DNA of 16,181 bases from Gallionellaceae bacterium (lineage in GTDB: Bacteria > Pseudomonadota > Gammaproteobacteria > Burkholderiales > Gallionellaceae), in NCBI GenBank assembly GCA_030646595.1, contig JAUSKS010000153.1:1-16181 (forward strand), given 5' to 3'. Below the pieces are notes generated by a model. The model worked only from the letters and a program-made list of their open reading frames with translations, did not search any database and was not told the DNA's origin. Both the position numbers and the translations under genes were made by a program. Positions 5,143 to 13,078 of the stretch are shown here, in pieces (the stretch's first letter is position 1; each line of letters opens with the position of its first letter).

Positions 5143-7716
5143 TTAAAATAACTGCTTGAAATTAAGCGAGACCATATGATTGGTATAGCCTGATCTGCCT
5201 TCTATATCATAATTGGCCTGAAAGGCCCTGCTATTGGCTTGTTCCGCTTCATAACCCACACCAGCACGAATCAAAGTAGCTGACGGCTTGATACCTTGAG
5301 TCACAAAAGTGGACCCACCACCTACAAAAGTAGAAGTAATCGACGATTGCTTGGCTTTGGTGTCGTATCCTACATTCAAGTGGCCAGTTAATTTTGATTG
5401 GTCGTTCAGCTTATACCCCGCCTTACTTCCTGCTGAGATAATAAGCGCAGTCTGGGTCAGCTTGCCATTATTAAGGGCAAGTGGACTGCCGCTTTCGGTA
5501 TAACCATTCACTTTGACGCGCGCATACTCCAACCCCAAGGCAGGAGTAAGCGAGGTCTTGGAGTTGACCTGATGCAGACGCTCCAATTCTGCACTGAACA
5601 ACATATGGGCGCTGTTATAGCGGCCACTGGCCACGCCACCAAGAACATCCCGGGTACTGTTATTGCGGTTAGTTCCCAGGCCAAATTGCAAGTTCAAGGC
5701 GGTAACATCGTTGATACGATCCGAACCGTATACTGCGATTTGATAAGTTTTGATATCCACTTTTTGTGTATCGCTACTATTTTTTACCTTGCTATTGGCA
5801 TAAGCCAGCGCCGTGCCTATTCTCCATTGCTTGGAAACTTTCTGGTCTGCACCCACCATCAATCCATAGCTATTTGCCTTGTAGCCAGGCAGCCCATTAC
5901 GATCATTTTGTTTGGGGCGGGCGGCAAAAGGTTTGATCCAGCCGATGCGGTCTTTCTTTACCCCATCGCCAGAGGACAAACCATTAGCACTGCGCATTTG
6001 TTCATTCACTACATTCATCGAGCCACTGTGCAGCACGTCCAGAGTGGCAGCACCACTTGCCAGTTCCGGGGATAAGGAATGTAAAGCAGTTGCCACTTCG
6101 GCTGCACTGCCGAGCGAGGTCAGGCTGTCAAGTTCTGTCGTAATGGCATTGGGATTGGCTGCCAGCATACTATCCAGGGCAGTGGCAATACTCGACATCG
6201 CCGTTCCCGCTGCCGCAGTCTCAAAAGTAGTAAGTCCTGTACTCGTTGCAGTCAGGTCAATATGGCTAGCTCCATCATCCTGAGCACTAAATTGCCAGGC
6301 TAGACTGTTGTCCGTTACATGATAGCTACTGACTGGTACTAATGTTGTTGCGCTAACCACATTATCCAGCACGTCATTATTTGCCAGCGTATTAGTGGGC
6401 GCGACTTTCACAGATAATTTATTACTGGCTGAAAAATCCGCAGTACCACCGACCGTCAGCTTGTTGTAATTGGTGCTGCTGCCCGCTCCGATTTGCAATA
6501 TGCCATTTCCGCTCTGACTATAATTTCCGCCTATGGCGCTGGTACCGCCGGTGCTGTCAGCAATAGACAATAAACCGCTATTGCTCATGTTAATGGTGCC
6601 GCCCAAATTAAGCATGCCACTCAAGGACCCGCTATTGATGACGTTGCCCGTCCCGCTCCCGGCTGAAATCGAATAGGCGCTGGTGTCTGTTCCACTTGCA
6701 ACAATGGTTCCGCTATTGGTGATGGTCGAACCCGCATCCACAGAGGTGGCTCTTATGCCGACTGCAGAACCCGACCCGCCGGTTGTTATCGCGCTTGCGG
6801 TGATATGGCCGCTGTTGTTAATGCTGGACGTCACCATATTACTGGCATCAATGCCATAGGCAAAAGCATTGTTTAATCCCGTGGCGGTAGCACTCACCGT
6901 GCCACTGTTGGTAATGCTTGCTCCGCTGCTCATATTGCCCAGATGGATGCCTGAAGCATAAGCACCTCCAGTAGCATTATTAGCCGTAGCGCTGATGGTA
7001 CCGCTATTAACCAAAGAAGTAGACAGGTTGCCTTGCACATAAATACCCAGTGCAGAAGCACTGCCAGCCGAATGTGCATCAGCCGCAATAGTGCCACTAT
7101 TATTTAATGAGCCGGACAGATCACCCCCAACGTAGACACCGTAGGCGCGTGCCATAGTAGTGGCCATGGTGGATACACCATTGATGACACCGCTGATGGT
7201 ACCGGTGTTGGTCAAGCCCCCACTCAAAGCACCAGAAACCGTCACGCCTGCACCATAGAAAGCTGACGTTACGGCTTCGATGCGCCCGTGATTGGTCAGG
7301 CTACCATCCAATGCACCCGCATACAGCAAAGCGGTATTGGAAACAGCAGAGATTATGCCACCAGACTGATTGATAATAGTTGTCCCTGTCGCCGCTGCAT
7401 CGACCCTGATCGCATTGACTCCACCGTTAACAGCAATCGTTCCACTGTTATTGATGCTAACGCCAGTGGCCAAATTATCTACCGAAATTGCAGGAGCAGT
7501 AGCAGTCGATAAATTGATTGCGCCGCTCGCAGAGATCGTAGTGGAGCCCGTAGCCGACATGCTGCACGGAGCTGTTAAAACGCTGGTGATATTGGCATCA
7601 CACGCGGCGAATACCGTAGGTGCGCAAAGCGCAGCAATGGCCATCGTGACGGCACTGTTTATAACGGTATAGCTCCAGCGTGGTAAACGATGGTTGGTTT
7701 TATGTACATTTTTCAT
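5143..7716 (-). CDS. Autotransporter with beta-helix passenger and C-terminal beta-barrel
   Basis: This 857-residue type V secretion protein is complete. Residues 1-37 are a long signal peptide ending PTVFA, with ACDAN starting the mature protein. Cys39 and Cys51 may form a disulfide. Residues about 80-400 are passenger repeats of the form NSGTISA, with little sequence complexity, expected to coil as a beta-helix outside the cell. Residues about 485-585 are an Ala/Leu-rich helical linker (SIATALDSMLAANP, SLSPELASGAATLD). Residues about 590-857 are the outer-membrane autotransporter barrel, with alternating aromatic and polar strands and the terminal Phe (LNFKQLF) recognised by BAM. The start is supported by AAAGGAA just before ATG 7716. 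The passenger is small and shows no protease or lipase motif, so adhesion or aggregation is the likeliest role, which is inference. It follows, on the same strand, the cysC-sulfotransferase-hydrolase genes, with a 238-base gap that probably holds its own promoter. Expression ends at the terminator at 5072-5104. Confidence 0.93.
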   Translation of the reverse strand: MKNVHKTNHRLPRWSYTVINSAVTMAIAALCAPTVFAACDANITSVLTAPCSMSATGSTTISASGAINLSTATAPAISVDNLATGVSINNSGTIAVNGGVNAIRVDAAATGTTIINQSGGIISAVSNTALLYAGALDGSLTNHGRIEAVTSAFYGAGVTVSGALSGGLTNTGTISGVINGVSTMATTMARAYGVYVGGDLSGSLNNSGTIAADAHSAGSASALGIYVQGNLSTSLVNSGTISATANNATGGAYASGIHLGNMSSGASITNSGTVSATATGLNNAFAYGIDASNMVTSSINNSGHITASAITTGGSGSAVGIRATSVDAGSTITNSGTIVASGTDTSAYSISAGSGTGNVINSGSLSGMLNLGGTINMSNSGLLSIADSTGGTSAIGGNYSQSGNGILQIGAGSSTNYNKLTVGGTADFSASNKLSVKVAPTNTLANNDVLDNVVSATTLVPVSSYHVTDNSLAWQFSAQDDGASHIDLTATSTGLTTFETAAAGTAMSSIATALDSMLAANPNAITTELDSLTSLGSAAEVATALHSLSPELASGAATLDVLHSGSMNVVNEQMRSANGLSSGDGVKKDRIGWIKPFAARPKQNDRNGLPGYKANSYGLMVGADQKVSKQWRIGTALAYANSKVKNSSDTQKVDIKTYQIAVYGSDRINDVTALNLQFGLGTNRNNSTRDVLGGVASGRYNSAHMLFSAELERLHQVNSKTSLTPALGLEYARVKVNGYTESGSPLALNNGKLTQTALIISAGSKAGYKLNDQSKLTGHLNVGYDTKAKQSSITSTFVGGGSTFVTQGIKPSATLIRAGVGYEAEQANSRAFQANYDIEGRSGYTNHMVSLNFKQLF
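6622..7455 (-). repeat. Degenerate NSGTI-type coding repeats in the passenger
   Basis: Within the autotransporter passenger (residues about 88-365) the unit x-N-[NST]-G-[TH]-I-x-A recurs about ten times at 20-35 residue spacing: INNSGTIAV, LTNHGRIEA, LTNTGTISG, LNNSGTIAA, LVNSGTISA, ITNSGTVSA, INNSGHITA, ITNSGTIVA, VINSGSLSG. The units share protein rather than DNA identity, so these are old structural rungs. The same unit occurs in the partial protein at 1-583. Confidence 0.8.
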
Positions 7717-7954
7717 TTGGATATTCCTTTCGGTCGTGTTTAGAAGAGTAAATCACCAAACTTGCGGTTGATTGATTGATGCACATGACCAACGATCAAC
7801 TTAAGCTGAGCCATACTTTCTCACCATAGAGGAGGAAATTCTGTACGCTATCGAACACATAAATAGAAAAATATTGCAGGAGATAAAGCAGCCTCGTGCG
7901 ACCTTTTTGTACCGAGGAGAGGAGATAAAACAGTGGGCTACAGGTATATGGATT

Positions 7955-8785
7955 TCACCAGCGAGACAGATCTGGCCACTGTTCTACCCAGCAGCAGACA
8001 TGGTCAAAGCCTTCGATGACCCGCAGTTGCGCCCGGTTATTTTTGGGGAAGCGGGCCAAGTACGATGCAACAATTTCGCGCGTGACGATGTCATCCTCTG
8101 CGCCAACAAAATGTATCTGCGGTATAGCAGCCAATGCCTGCCATCGATCCGCCGGGTTAAGCGAGCCAGTCAAAGGCGTCACATGATGATGGTGCGTCCA
8201 CGCTGCATGATCGAGATTCCCTGCTACCGTCACCAGACGTACTACATCTGCACGTTGTGCGGCCACCAGCGCAGCAATTGCAGCGCCGCCGGAATAACCA
8301 ACCAGCACAATTTTATTGGCCTGGAAACGGCGTTTTAATTGCTCGATTGCCTGATCCGTCGCAGCTACCACCTCAGCAGCAAACCGCCGGTCGGTCCACC
8401 ATGTTGCTGCGCAGTTGTGCTGGTCATTACCGGTGACGTATTGGCAGGGCCGTGCCAGATAAGCGGCAGCCCCTTGCGGGTGACGCAATGCCAGTTGCAA
8501 AGCCAAGGGACGCAATGGAGTGGGATCCAAAGAAACTTGTGACTGGCTGAGCCAAGCCAAACCATCGCCTTCAATATAGATGGTCAACAACTCATCCTGA
8601 TGCACATTCTGTGGAATGAAACCGGCCAGCACAAAGGGGGTGGTCGTCATCAGACGTATACTTTGCCAGCCTGCGGCGTGAGCCATATTCTCAGCAGATT
8701 GACGGCGTAGTTCGGGTGAGGCAATACTGGCACAACCAACAAGAGTGAGCAGGAACAAACCCACCAGTCCACGGTTTGTTCTCAC
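7955..8785 (-). CDS. Alpha/beta hydrolase-fold lipoprotein
   Basis: This 276-residue protein starts with GTG at 8785-8783, overlapping the TGA of the upstream sulfotransferase gene (GTGA), so translation is probably coupled. The N-terminus RTNRGLVGLFLLTLVGC is a lipoprotein signal with Cys18 as the lipid site, which places the enzyme in the periplasm or at the outer membrane. A nucleophile elbow GYSGG gives Ser165. VGAEDDIV (Asp231 or 232) and GFDHVCCW (His262) complete a plausible Ser-Asp-His triad. Four further cysteines, at 114, 125, 264 and 265, may form disulfides. The fold predicts an esterase, lipase, thioesterase or similar; the substrate is not shown. Its place in a cysC-sulfotransferase operon suggests it trims or acts on the same surface product, which is inference. 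A 169-codon alternative on the opposite strand (7874-8338) is an antisense shadow. Confidence 0.85.
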   Translation of the reverse strand: MRTNRGLVGLFLLTLVGCASIASPELRRQSAENMAHAAGWQSIRLMTTTPFVLAGFIPQNVHQDELLTIYIEGDGLAWLSQSQVSLDPTPLRPLALQLALRHPQGAAAYLARPCQYVTGNDQHNCAATWWTDRRFAAEVVAATDQAIEQLKRRFQANKIVLVGYSGGAAIAALVAAQRADVVRLVTVAGNLDHAAWTHHHHVTPLTGSLNPADRWQALAAIPQIHFVGAEDDIVTREIVASYLARFPKNNRAQLRVIEGFDHVCCWVEQWPDLSRW

Positions 8786-10917
8786 CTTACCAAGTCACCT
8801 AATGCCTCCAGCAAAGGGCCCAGATGTGCTTCATATTTACGCCAACGCTCCAGTGAGGAATGATAGATCGGTTGCCGTACCTGAGTAACGCTGGCAGTGC
8901 GGATGTTGCGCTCGGTTTTGTGGGATTCCAGACAAGCATCATGCCACTCCAGGCCGCAATATTGGAGCAATGCACGAGCCTGGTTCTCGTTATCGGTGAC
9001 CAGATTTTCATATTGCACTTCATAAAAAGAACCAGCGGGTAACACACTGCGCCAGTGCTCCATCAGTTGTGCATAGTTGCGGTAGTAATCGCCAATTTCG
9101 CGCAAGTCATAGCTCTGGTTCTGGCTTTTATTGAACAAGCGGGTGAAACATGACAGGCAAGTATCCACCGGGTTGCGCTGGACATGAATAATTTTGGCAT
9201 GTGGCAACATCAGGTGGATGAGGCCAACGCAATTAAAATTAGCTGGCATTTTGTCGGTGATATATTGCGCACCCGGCTGACGTGCCTGCAAACCCGACAC
9301 ATATTGTTCGCCCAGTGCAGTCAACTCCGTCGGCGTGATGTTGGCAAGCGACCAGGGATAACCTGCGCTCGCTTCCGCCCGGGGATGGTTGGCCAGTTGC
9401 AACAGGTCATGCAGTTCGCCCGCCCCATATACCTGTGGATGGCTGGCGATAATCTGTTCGGTCAGGGTGGTGCCGGAACGCGGCATGCCCAATATAAAGA
9501 TGGGTAAGGTGGAAGGGCAAGCACTGCTGCGCAGACTGTCTATTTTTTGACGGCTGAAAAATTCGCGGATGTTGTGGCACATCTGCTCATTCTCCGCCGC
9601 GTTGTAGTGAATACGCTTGCGTTTCAGGCGACAGCCTTGCAGATAATGGGCAAAGGCCAGATCATATTGCCCGGTATCGTCATAACATTTTCCCAAAGCA
9701 AAGTGCAGGGGCAATGCTTTGGTTTCCATTTGCGGGTCTAACTGCTCTGCGGCAGCAATCAGCGCAGCCATATTGCCATCATCCGGTTTAGCCTTTTTAA
9801 CTTGCGCCAATGACAAACGTGCGCCCAGATTATCGGTATCCAGATGCAACACATGACGAAAGCTGGCTTCTGCTTCATCCAGCTTACCCTGTTCCATAAA
9901 CAAATGACCTTGGCCCAAATGTGCGCCTAACAGATCAGGCTCTAGCTGTAAGGCTTGCGCATACGCTTGATGCGCTTTGTCTGCAAATCCGGCTTCGCCA
10001 TAAATTCCGCCCAGCAAGCTGTGTACCCCGGCTTTGCTGGCATCCAATGCCAGTGCCTGGTGAGCCAGCGCCTCAGCTTCCTGTAGCTTTGATTGTTCCT
10101 GATAAAGCCGAGCCAAGCCCTGATAGGCTTCCACATAATCCGGTTTGAGCGCGAGCGCACGCTGAAAACCCGCAACAGCCTGATCAAATTTCTCCAGTGA
10201 TAAAAAAGCAGTAGCGATATTGCAATGCGCCTCGGCATAACCCGGACTGACCTGAATTGCAGTAAGCAGGAATTTGATCGCTTCTTCCGGTTGCTCAGTC
10301 TCGGTAAGTACTGCCCCCAGATTATTGAGCGACTCTGGATGTTGTGGTGCCAGTGCCAGCACTTGCCGATAAAAATCGATCGCACCATGCTTGTCTTTAC
10401 GATCGCGCCGGATGCTGCCCATATTATTCAGCGCCGTCACCAATTTTGGATTCAAGGCCAAGGCACGCTGCTGGCAAGCTTCTGCCTGGTCCAACTCCTT
10501 GCGATCATAATAAGCGATGCCCAAATTACTGTGTGCAATAGCCGAATGCGGATCAAGTGCCACTGCCTGCTCGCCATGGGCTACCGCTTCATCCCATCGT
10601 TTCAACAAGCGGCACATCTCTCCCAGATTGGAATGAAATTGTCCTGCTGTGGGTAAATTTATGATGGCCTGACGAATAAGCTGTATAGCTTGTTCGGTAT
10701 TATTCATTTGATGGGCAATAACCCCTGACAGATGCAATGCATGCGCATGATTGGGGCGTAGTTGCAAAATCTGCCGCAGCAGTATTTCTGCATGTTGCAA
10801 TTGACCTGCTGCATAATGACGCTCGGCCTGCTGCCAAGCCTGCTCAATGGTGAATTGCGGGGGAGCGGCAAGCGGCCCTGGCGTAGCAGGATGTAATGAA
10901 GAAGGTTTATGAACCAT
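8782..10917 (-). CDS. TPR-repeat sulfotransferase family protein (ST2)
   Basis: This protein has 711 residues from ATG 10917; a TTG at 10923 would add two. Numbering here is from the TTG. Residues about 25-375 hold about ten tetratricopeptide repeats (ALNNMGSIRRDRKDKHGAI and SLNNLGAVLTETEQPEEAI are examples). Residues about 473-705 are a sulfotransferase domain. It has the 5'-phosphosulfate loop GMPRSGTTL (479-487), ITDKMPANF (555-563) and the likely 3'-phosphate segment KIIHVQRNPVDTC (577-589). It should transfer sulfate from PAPS to an unidentified acceptor, with the TPR solenoid choosing the partner. It has no signal peptide. It is paralogous to the protein at 689-2404 over the whole catalytic domain, with more TPR units. 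The donor-making gene cysC lies 26 bases upstream on the same strand, and its stop overlaps the start of the exported hydrolase. This operon order is the best hint that it really uses PAPS. No clear Shine-Dalgarno is seen. Confidence 0.92.
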   Translation of the reverse strand: MVHKPSSLHPATPGPLAAPPQFTIEQAWQQAERHYAAGQLQHAEILLRQILQLRPNHAHALHLSGVIAHQMNNTEQAIQLIRQAIINLPTAGQFHSNLGEMCRLLKRWDEAVAHGEQAVALDPHSAIAHSNLGIAYYDRKELDQAEACQQRALALNPKLVTALNNMGSIRRDRKDKHGAIDFYRQVLALAPQHPESLNNLGAVLTETEQPEEAIKFLLTAIQVSPGYAEAHCNIATAFLSLEKFDQAVAGFQRALALKPDYVEAYQGLARLYQEQSKLQEAEALAHQALALDASKAGVHSLLGGIYGEAGFADKAHQAYAQALQLEPDLLGAHLGQGHLFMEQGKLDEAEASFRHVLHLDTDNLGARLSLAQVKKAKPDDGNMAALIAAAEQLDPQMETKALPLHFALGKCYDDTGQYDLAFAHYLQGCRLKRKRIHYNAAENEQMCHNIREFFSRQKIDSLRSSACPSTLPIFILGMPRSGTTLTEQIIASHPQVYGAGELHDLLQLANHPRAEASAGYPWSLANITPTELTALGEQYVSGLQARQPGAQYITDKMPANFNCVGLIHLMLPHAKIIHVQRNPVDTCLSCFTRLFNKSQNQSYDLREIGDYYRNYAQLMEHWRSVLPAGSFYEVQYENLVTDNENQARALLQYCGLEWHDACLESHKTERNIRTASVTQVRQPIYHSSLERWRKYEAHLGPLLEALGDLVR

Positions 10918-10943
10918 GAGCAATCAAACCCATGCACTATTAA

Positions 10944-11576
10944 CTAAGTCAGGGGCGCCAATACACTGCGCTGGACATGCCATTTTATAATTTCCTGCAC
11001 GGCATCCGGCAAGGGAGTAGCACTCGTGTCAATCACCAAATCGGGGTGCAATGGCTCCTGATAAGGCGAGGAGATGCCGGTAAATTCAGCAATCAAACCT
11101 TGCCGCGCTTTTTTATACAATCCCTTCACGTCGCGCTGTTCACATACTTCCAGGGGGCAACGACAATAAATTTCGCAAAAATTTTCGCTGCCGATTAAAT
11201 GCTTGGCGCGCTCTCTATCTTCCACAAACGGGGCAATGAACGCGCAAATCACGATTACCCCGGCTTCGACAAACAAATTGGAAACTTCACTGATGCGGCG
11301 GATATTTTCTATCCTGTCCTGGGCCGAGAATCCCAAATCCGCACATAAGCCATGCCGCACATTATCGCCGTCCAGTACAAAAGTCCGGCATCCCATTTGA
11401 TGCAGTGATTCTTCCAGTGCATGTCCCAAAGTAGATTTGCCCGAACCGGATAACCCGGTCAGCCAGATGACTGCGCCACGATGTCCGTTTTGTAATTCAC
11501 GCCGCGCCCGGGTAACGGTCGCAGCATGGCGGACAATATTGGCTGGCAAGGGAGGGGTGCTTATAGTCATGTGCAT
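10944..11576 (-). CDS. cysC: Adenylylsulfate (APS) kinase
   Basis: CysC phosphorylates adenylylsulfate with ATP to give PAPS, the donor for sulfotransferases and the substrate of PAPS reductase. The 210-residue protein has the expected single-domain length. It shows the P-loop GLSGSGKST (41-49), the APS-binding DGDNVRHGL (69-77), FSAQDRIENIRRISEV, then CAFIAPF and the lid segment KGLYKKARQG. The C-terminus keeps YQEPLHPDLVIDT. It starts at ATG 11576, with a second ATG two codons later, 24 bases after the tilS stop. No sulfate adenylyltransferase or PAPS reductase gene is nearby. Next to a PAPS-dependent sulfotransferase, this copy most likely serves sulfation rather than cysteine synthesis, which is inference. 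The cell probably makes APS from genes elsewhere. Confidence 0.95.
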   Translation of the reverse strand: MHMTISTPPLPANIVRHAATVTRARRELQNGHRGAVIWLTGLSGSGKSTLGHALEESLHQMGCRTFVLDGDNVRHGLCADLGFSAQDRIENIRRISEVSNLFVEAGVIVICAFIAPFVEDRERAKHLIGSENFCEIYCRCPLEVCEQRDVKGLYKKARQGLIAEFTGISSPYQEPLHPDLVIDTSATPLPDAVQEIIKWHVQRSVLAPLT

Positions 11577-11600
11577 AAACTCATATTAATATAACGTGCT

Positions 11601-12965
11601 TTACTGTTTACTCGGCTGCCAGCTAATCACCACCCCGGCTTCTTCGGGCTGTGCCTGATAAGTGCAAGCCATTGCGATGGTGGGCACATAGACCAGATCA
11701 TCGCCACAAAATAGCAAAGGCCAGGCATCACGTTGCCAGGGTGGAAGCGCACCCTCTTGCAACAGATTTTTCAAACTGCGCTGCGGGCGAGCTGCATGGG
11801 GCCGTATGGTTTCACCACCTTGGCGGCGACGAATAGTAAGGGCTTTAGATTGCAATTTTGTAACACTGATACCCTGCCCGACAGCCGATGAGAATTGCAG
11901 TATACCGTATGGTTGCGGTAAATGAATCACCGCCTCGCCTTGCCAGGCTCCCTGCCACAGTATAGAAGAAGTCAGTGGCGGTGCTGAGGGCAGCACATAA
12001 GCACGGTCCTGGTAACGACATATTTGCCAACCTTGCCAGGCAATACTTACGTGTGCATCCTGGCGCGCTTGACACAGCTGGCGCAGTATTTCCTGCAGCC
12101 GCGTACTATCCGGCATAGGTGCGCCTCGCAGTGCTATAAAATAGCGCAACAGATTTTTTCCGCGCACCCCACTCAGCATACGCAGTTTTGCTACATCCAG
12201 ACTCTCTGCATTTAGTACGGTCTGCGCATCCTGTTGCGCCAGTTCATCCAGCAATGCACTCGCTTCCGAAAAATGCCGCGCGCTACGCGCCAACGTCTCG
12301 CGGTAAGCAGCAAAGCGTTGTTCCACCAAGGGCAATACCCGGTGACGTAGAAAATTGCGCGGATAGGCATCGTCCGCATTACTCTCATCTTCTACCCATT
12401 GCAGTGCATGCTGTTGCGCATAATCGATCAAAACTGCGCGCTGTACATCAAGCAAGGGGCGCACCAGTGCGGGAGCGCCTGTACGATATTTGATTAACGG
12501 CATGGCACTGACTCCACGCACCCCTGCACCACGCAATAACTGCAACAACAGTGTTTCCGCCTGATCATCAGCATGATGCGCCAAGGCAACGAAGTCTAGC
12601 GCTTGCCGCGCCAGCGCGGCATGACGCAACTGCCGCGCCGCCGCTTCAATGCCCAGCTCACGCAAAGGCATAATGTCTACCCGCTCGACCTGCACAGGCA
12701 CTGCCATTTTTGCACCCAACTCCATGCAGAATGCTGCCCAGGCATCGGCGTGTGGGCTGATGCCATGATGTACATGCAGCGCGCTCAAATGCCAGTTGTG
12801 CCGGGAAGAAAGTTGTTGCAGCAGATGTAACAGGACAACAGAATCTACGCCTCCGCTCAAACCCAACAAAATTGTACTGCCCGCAGGAAGAATGGGGATG
12901 AGCACATGCTCAAGGTGTACCAGCAAACCGCTAGCAGGACGTTGCAAAACTACTGCGCTCGGCAT
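11601..12965 (-). CDS. tilS: tRNA(Ile)-lysidine synthase
   Basis: TilS converts the wobble cytidine of tRNA-Ile(CAU) to lysidine with ATP and lysine, so that AUA is read as isoleucine. The protein shows the PP-loop SGGVDS (residues 37-42 from this start), the metal- and nucleotide-binding HVHHGISPHADAW, and the tRNA-region HHADDQAETLLLQLLRGAG. A typical C-terminal domain contains IRRRQGGETIRPH. Starting at ATG 12965 it is 454 residues, close to the family's usual 430-450. The same frame stays open upstream to ATG 13103 (500 residues), but that extension is encoded mostly by the inverted-repeat element at 12931-13078 and resembles nothing in the family. Even the chosen ATG lies in the element, so the insertion has replaced the original start region. 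No good Shine-Dalgarno is visible for either. It sits between accA and cysC. Confidence 0.92.
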   Translation of the reverse strand: MPSAVVLQRPASGLLVHLEHVLIPILPAGSTILLGLSGGVDSVVLLHLLQQLSSRHNWHLSALHVHHGISPHADAWAAFCMELGAKMAVPVQVERVDIMPLRELGIEAAARQLRHAALARQALDFVALAHHADDQAETLLLQLLRGAGVRGVSAMPLIKYRTGAPALVRPLLDVQRAVLIDYAQQHALQWVEDESNADDAYPRNFLRHRVLPLVEQRFAAYRETLARSARHFSEASALLDELAQQDAQTVLNAESLDVAKLRMLSGVRGKNLLRYFIALRGAPMPDSTRLQEILRQLCQARQDAHVSIAWQGWQICRYQDRAYVLPSAPPLTSSILWQGAWQGEAVIHLPQPYGILQFSSAVGQGISVTKLQSKALTIRRRQGGETIRPHAARPQRSLKNLLQEGALPPWQRDAWPLLFCGDDLVYVPTIAMACTYQAQPEEAGVVISWQPSKQ

Positions 12966-13078
12966 TACTGCGTTGCTCAGGGACTCAAAATGCTCATTTA
13001 CTCCATGTAAACTCCGCTTTTTCGCCCCTGCGCGCCTTGTACTGCCGTCGCTCGCTACGTTTTTCAACGTCCTGCTAG
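12931..13078. repeat. MITE-like inverted-repeat element, 148 bases
   Basis: The ends are 20-base inverted repeats that match at 19 positions: CTAGCAGGACGTTGCAAAAC at 12931-12950, and GTTTTTCAACGTCCTGCTAG at 13059-13078. Inside, the arms can pair imperfectly further (a GTA-x-TGCCG block on both), so the whole may fold into a long hairpin. It has no gene of its own. It resembles, from memory, a small repeat scattered through betaproteobacterial genomes, but I cannot check copy number here. One CTAG end contains the TAG stop of accA; the other side continues into tilS. The CTAG at both ends could be part of the repeat or a target duplication. Confidence 0.8.

Noticed and set aside
5572..6283. 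Two plus-strand frames (5572-6075 and 5912-6283)
   Set aside because: Both are antisense to the autotransporter linker and barrel, without recognisable protein features.
6622..7455. Possible CRISPR or DNA tandem array in the autotransporter passenger
   Set aside because: Repeats are degenerate protein rungs of variable length in an open frame; no constant DNA repeat or spacers.
7740..7814. 24-codon minus-strand frame upstream of the complete autotransporter, after GAGAAAG
   Set aside because: Too short, no signal or family, and no regulatory pattern such as runs of one codon; probably chance.
7874..8338. 154-residue plus-strand frame
   Set aside because: Most of it is antisense to the hydrolase gene, which has a lipobox and catalytic motifs.
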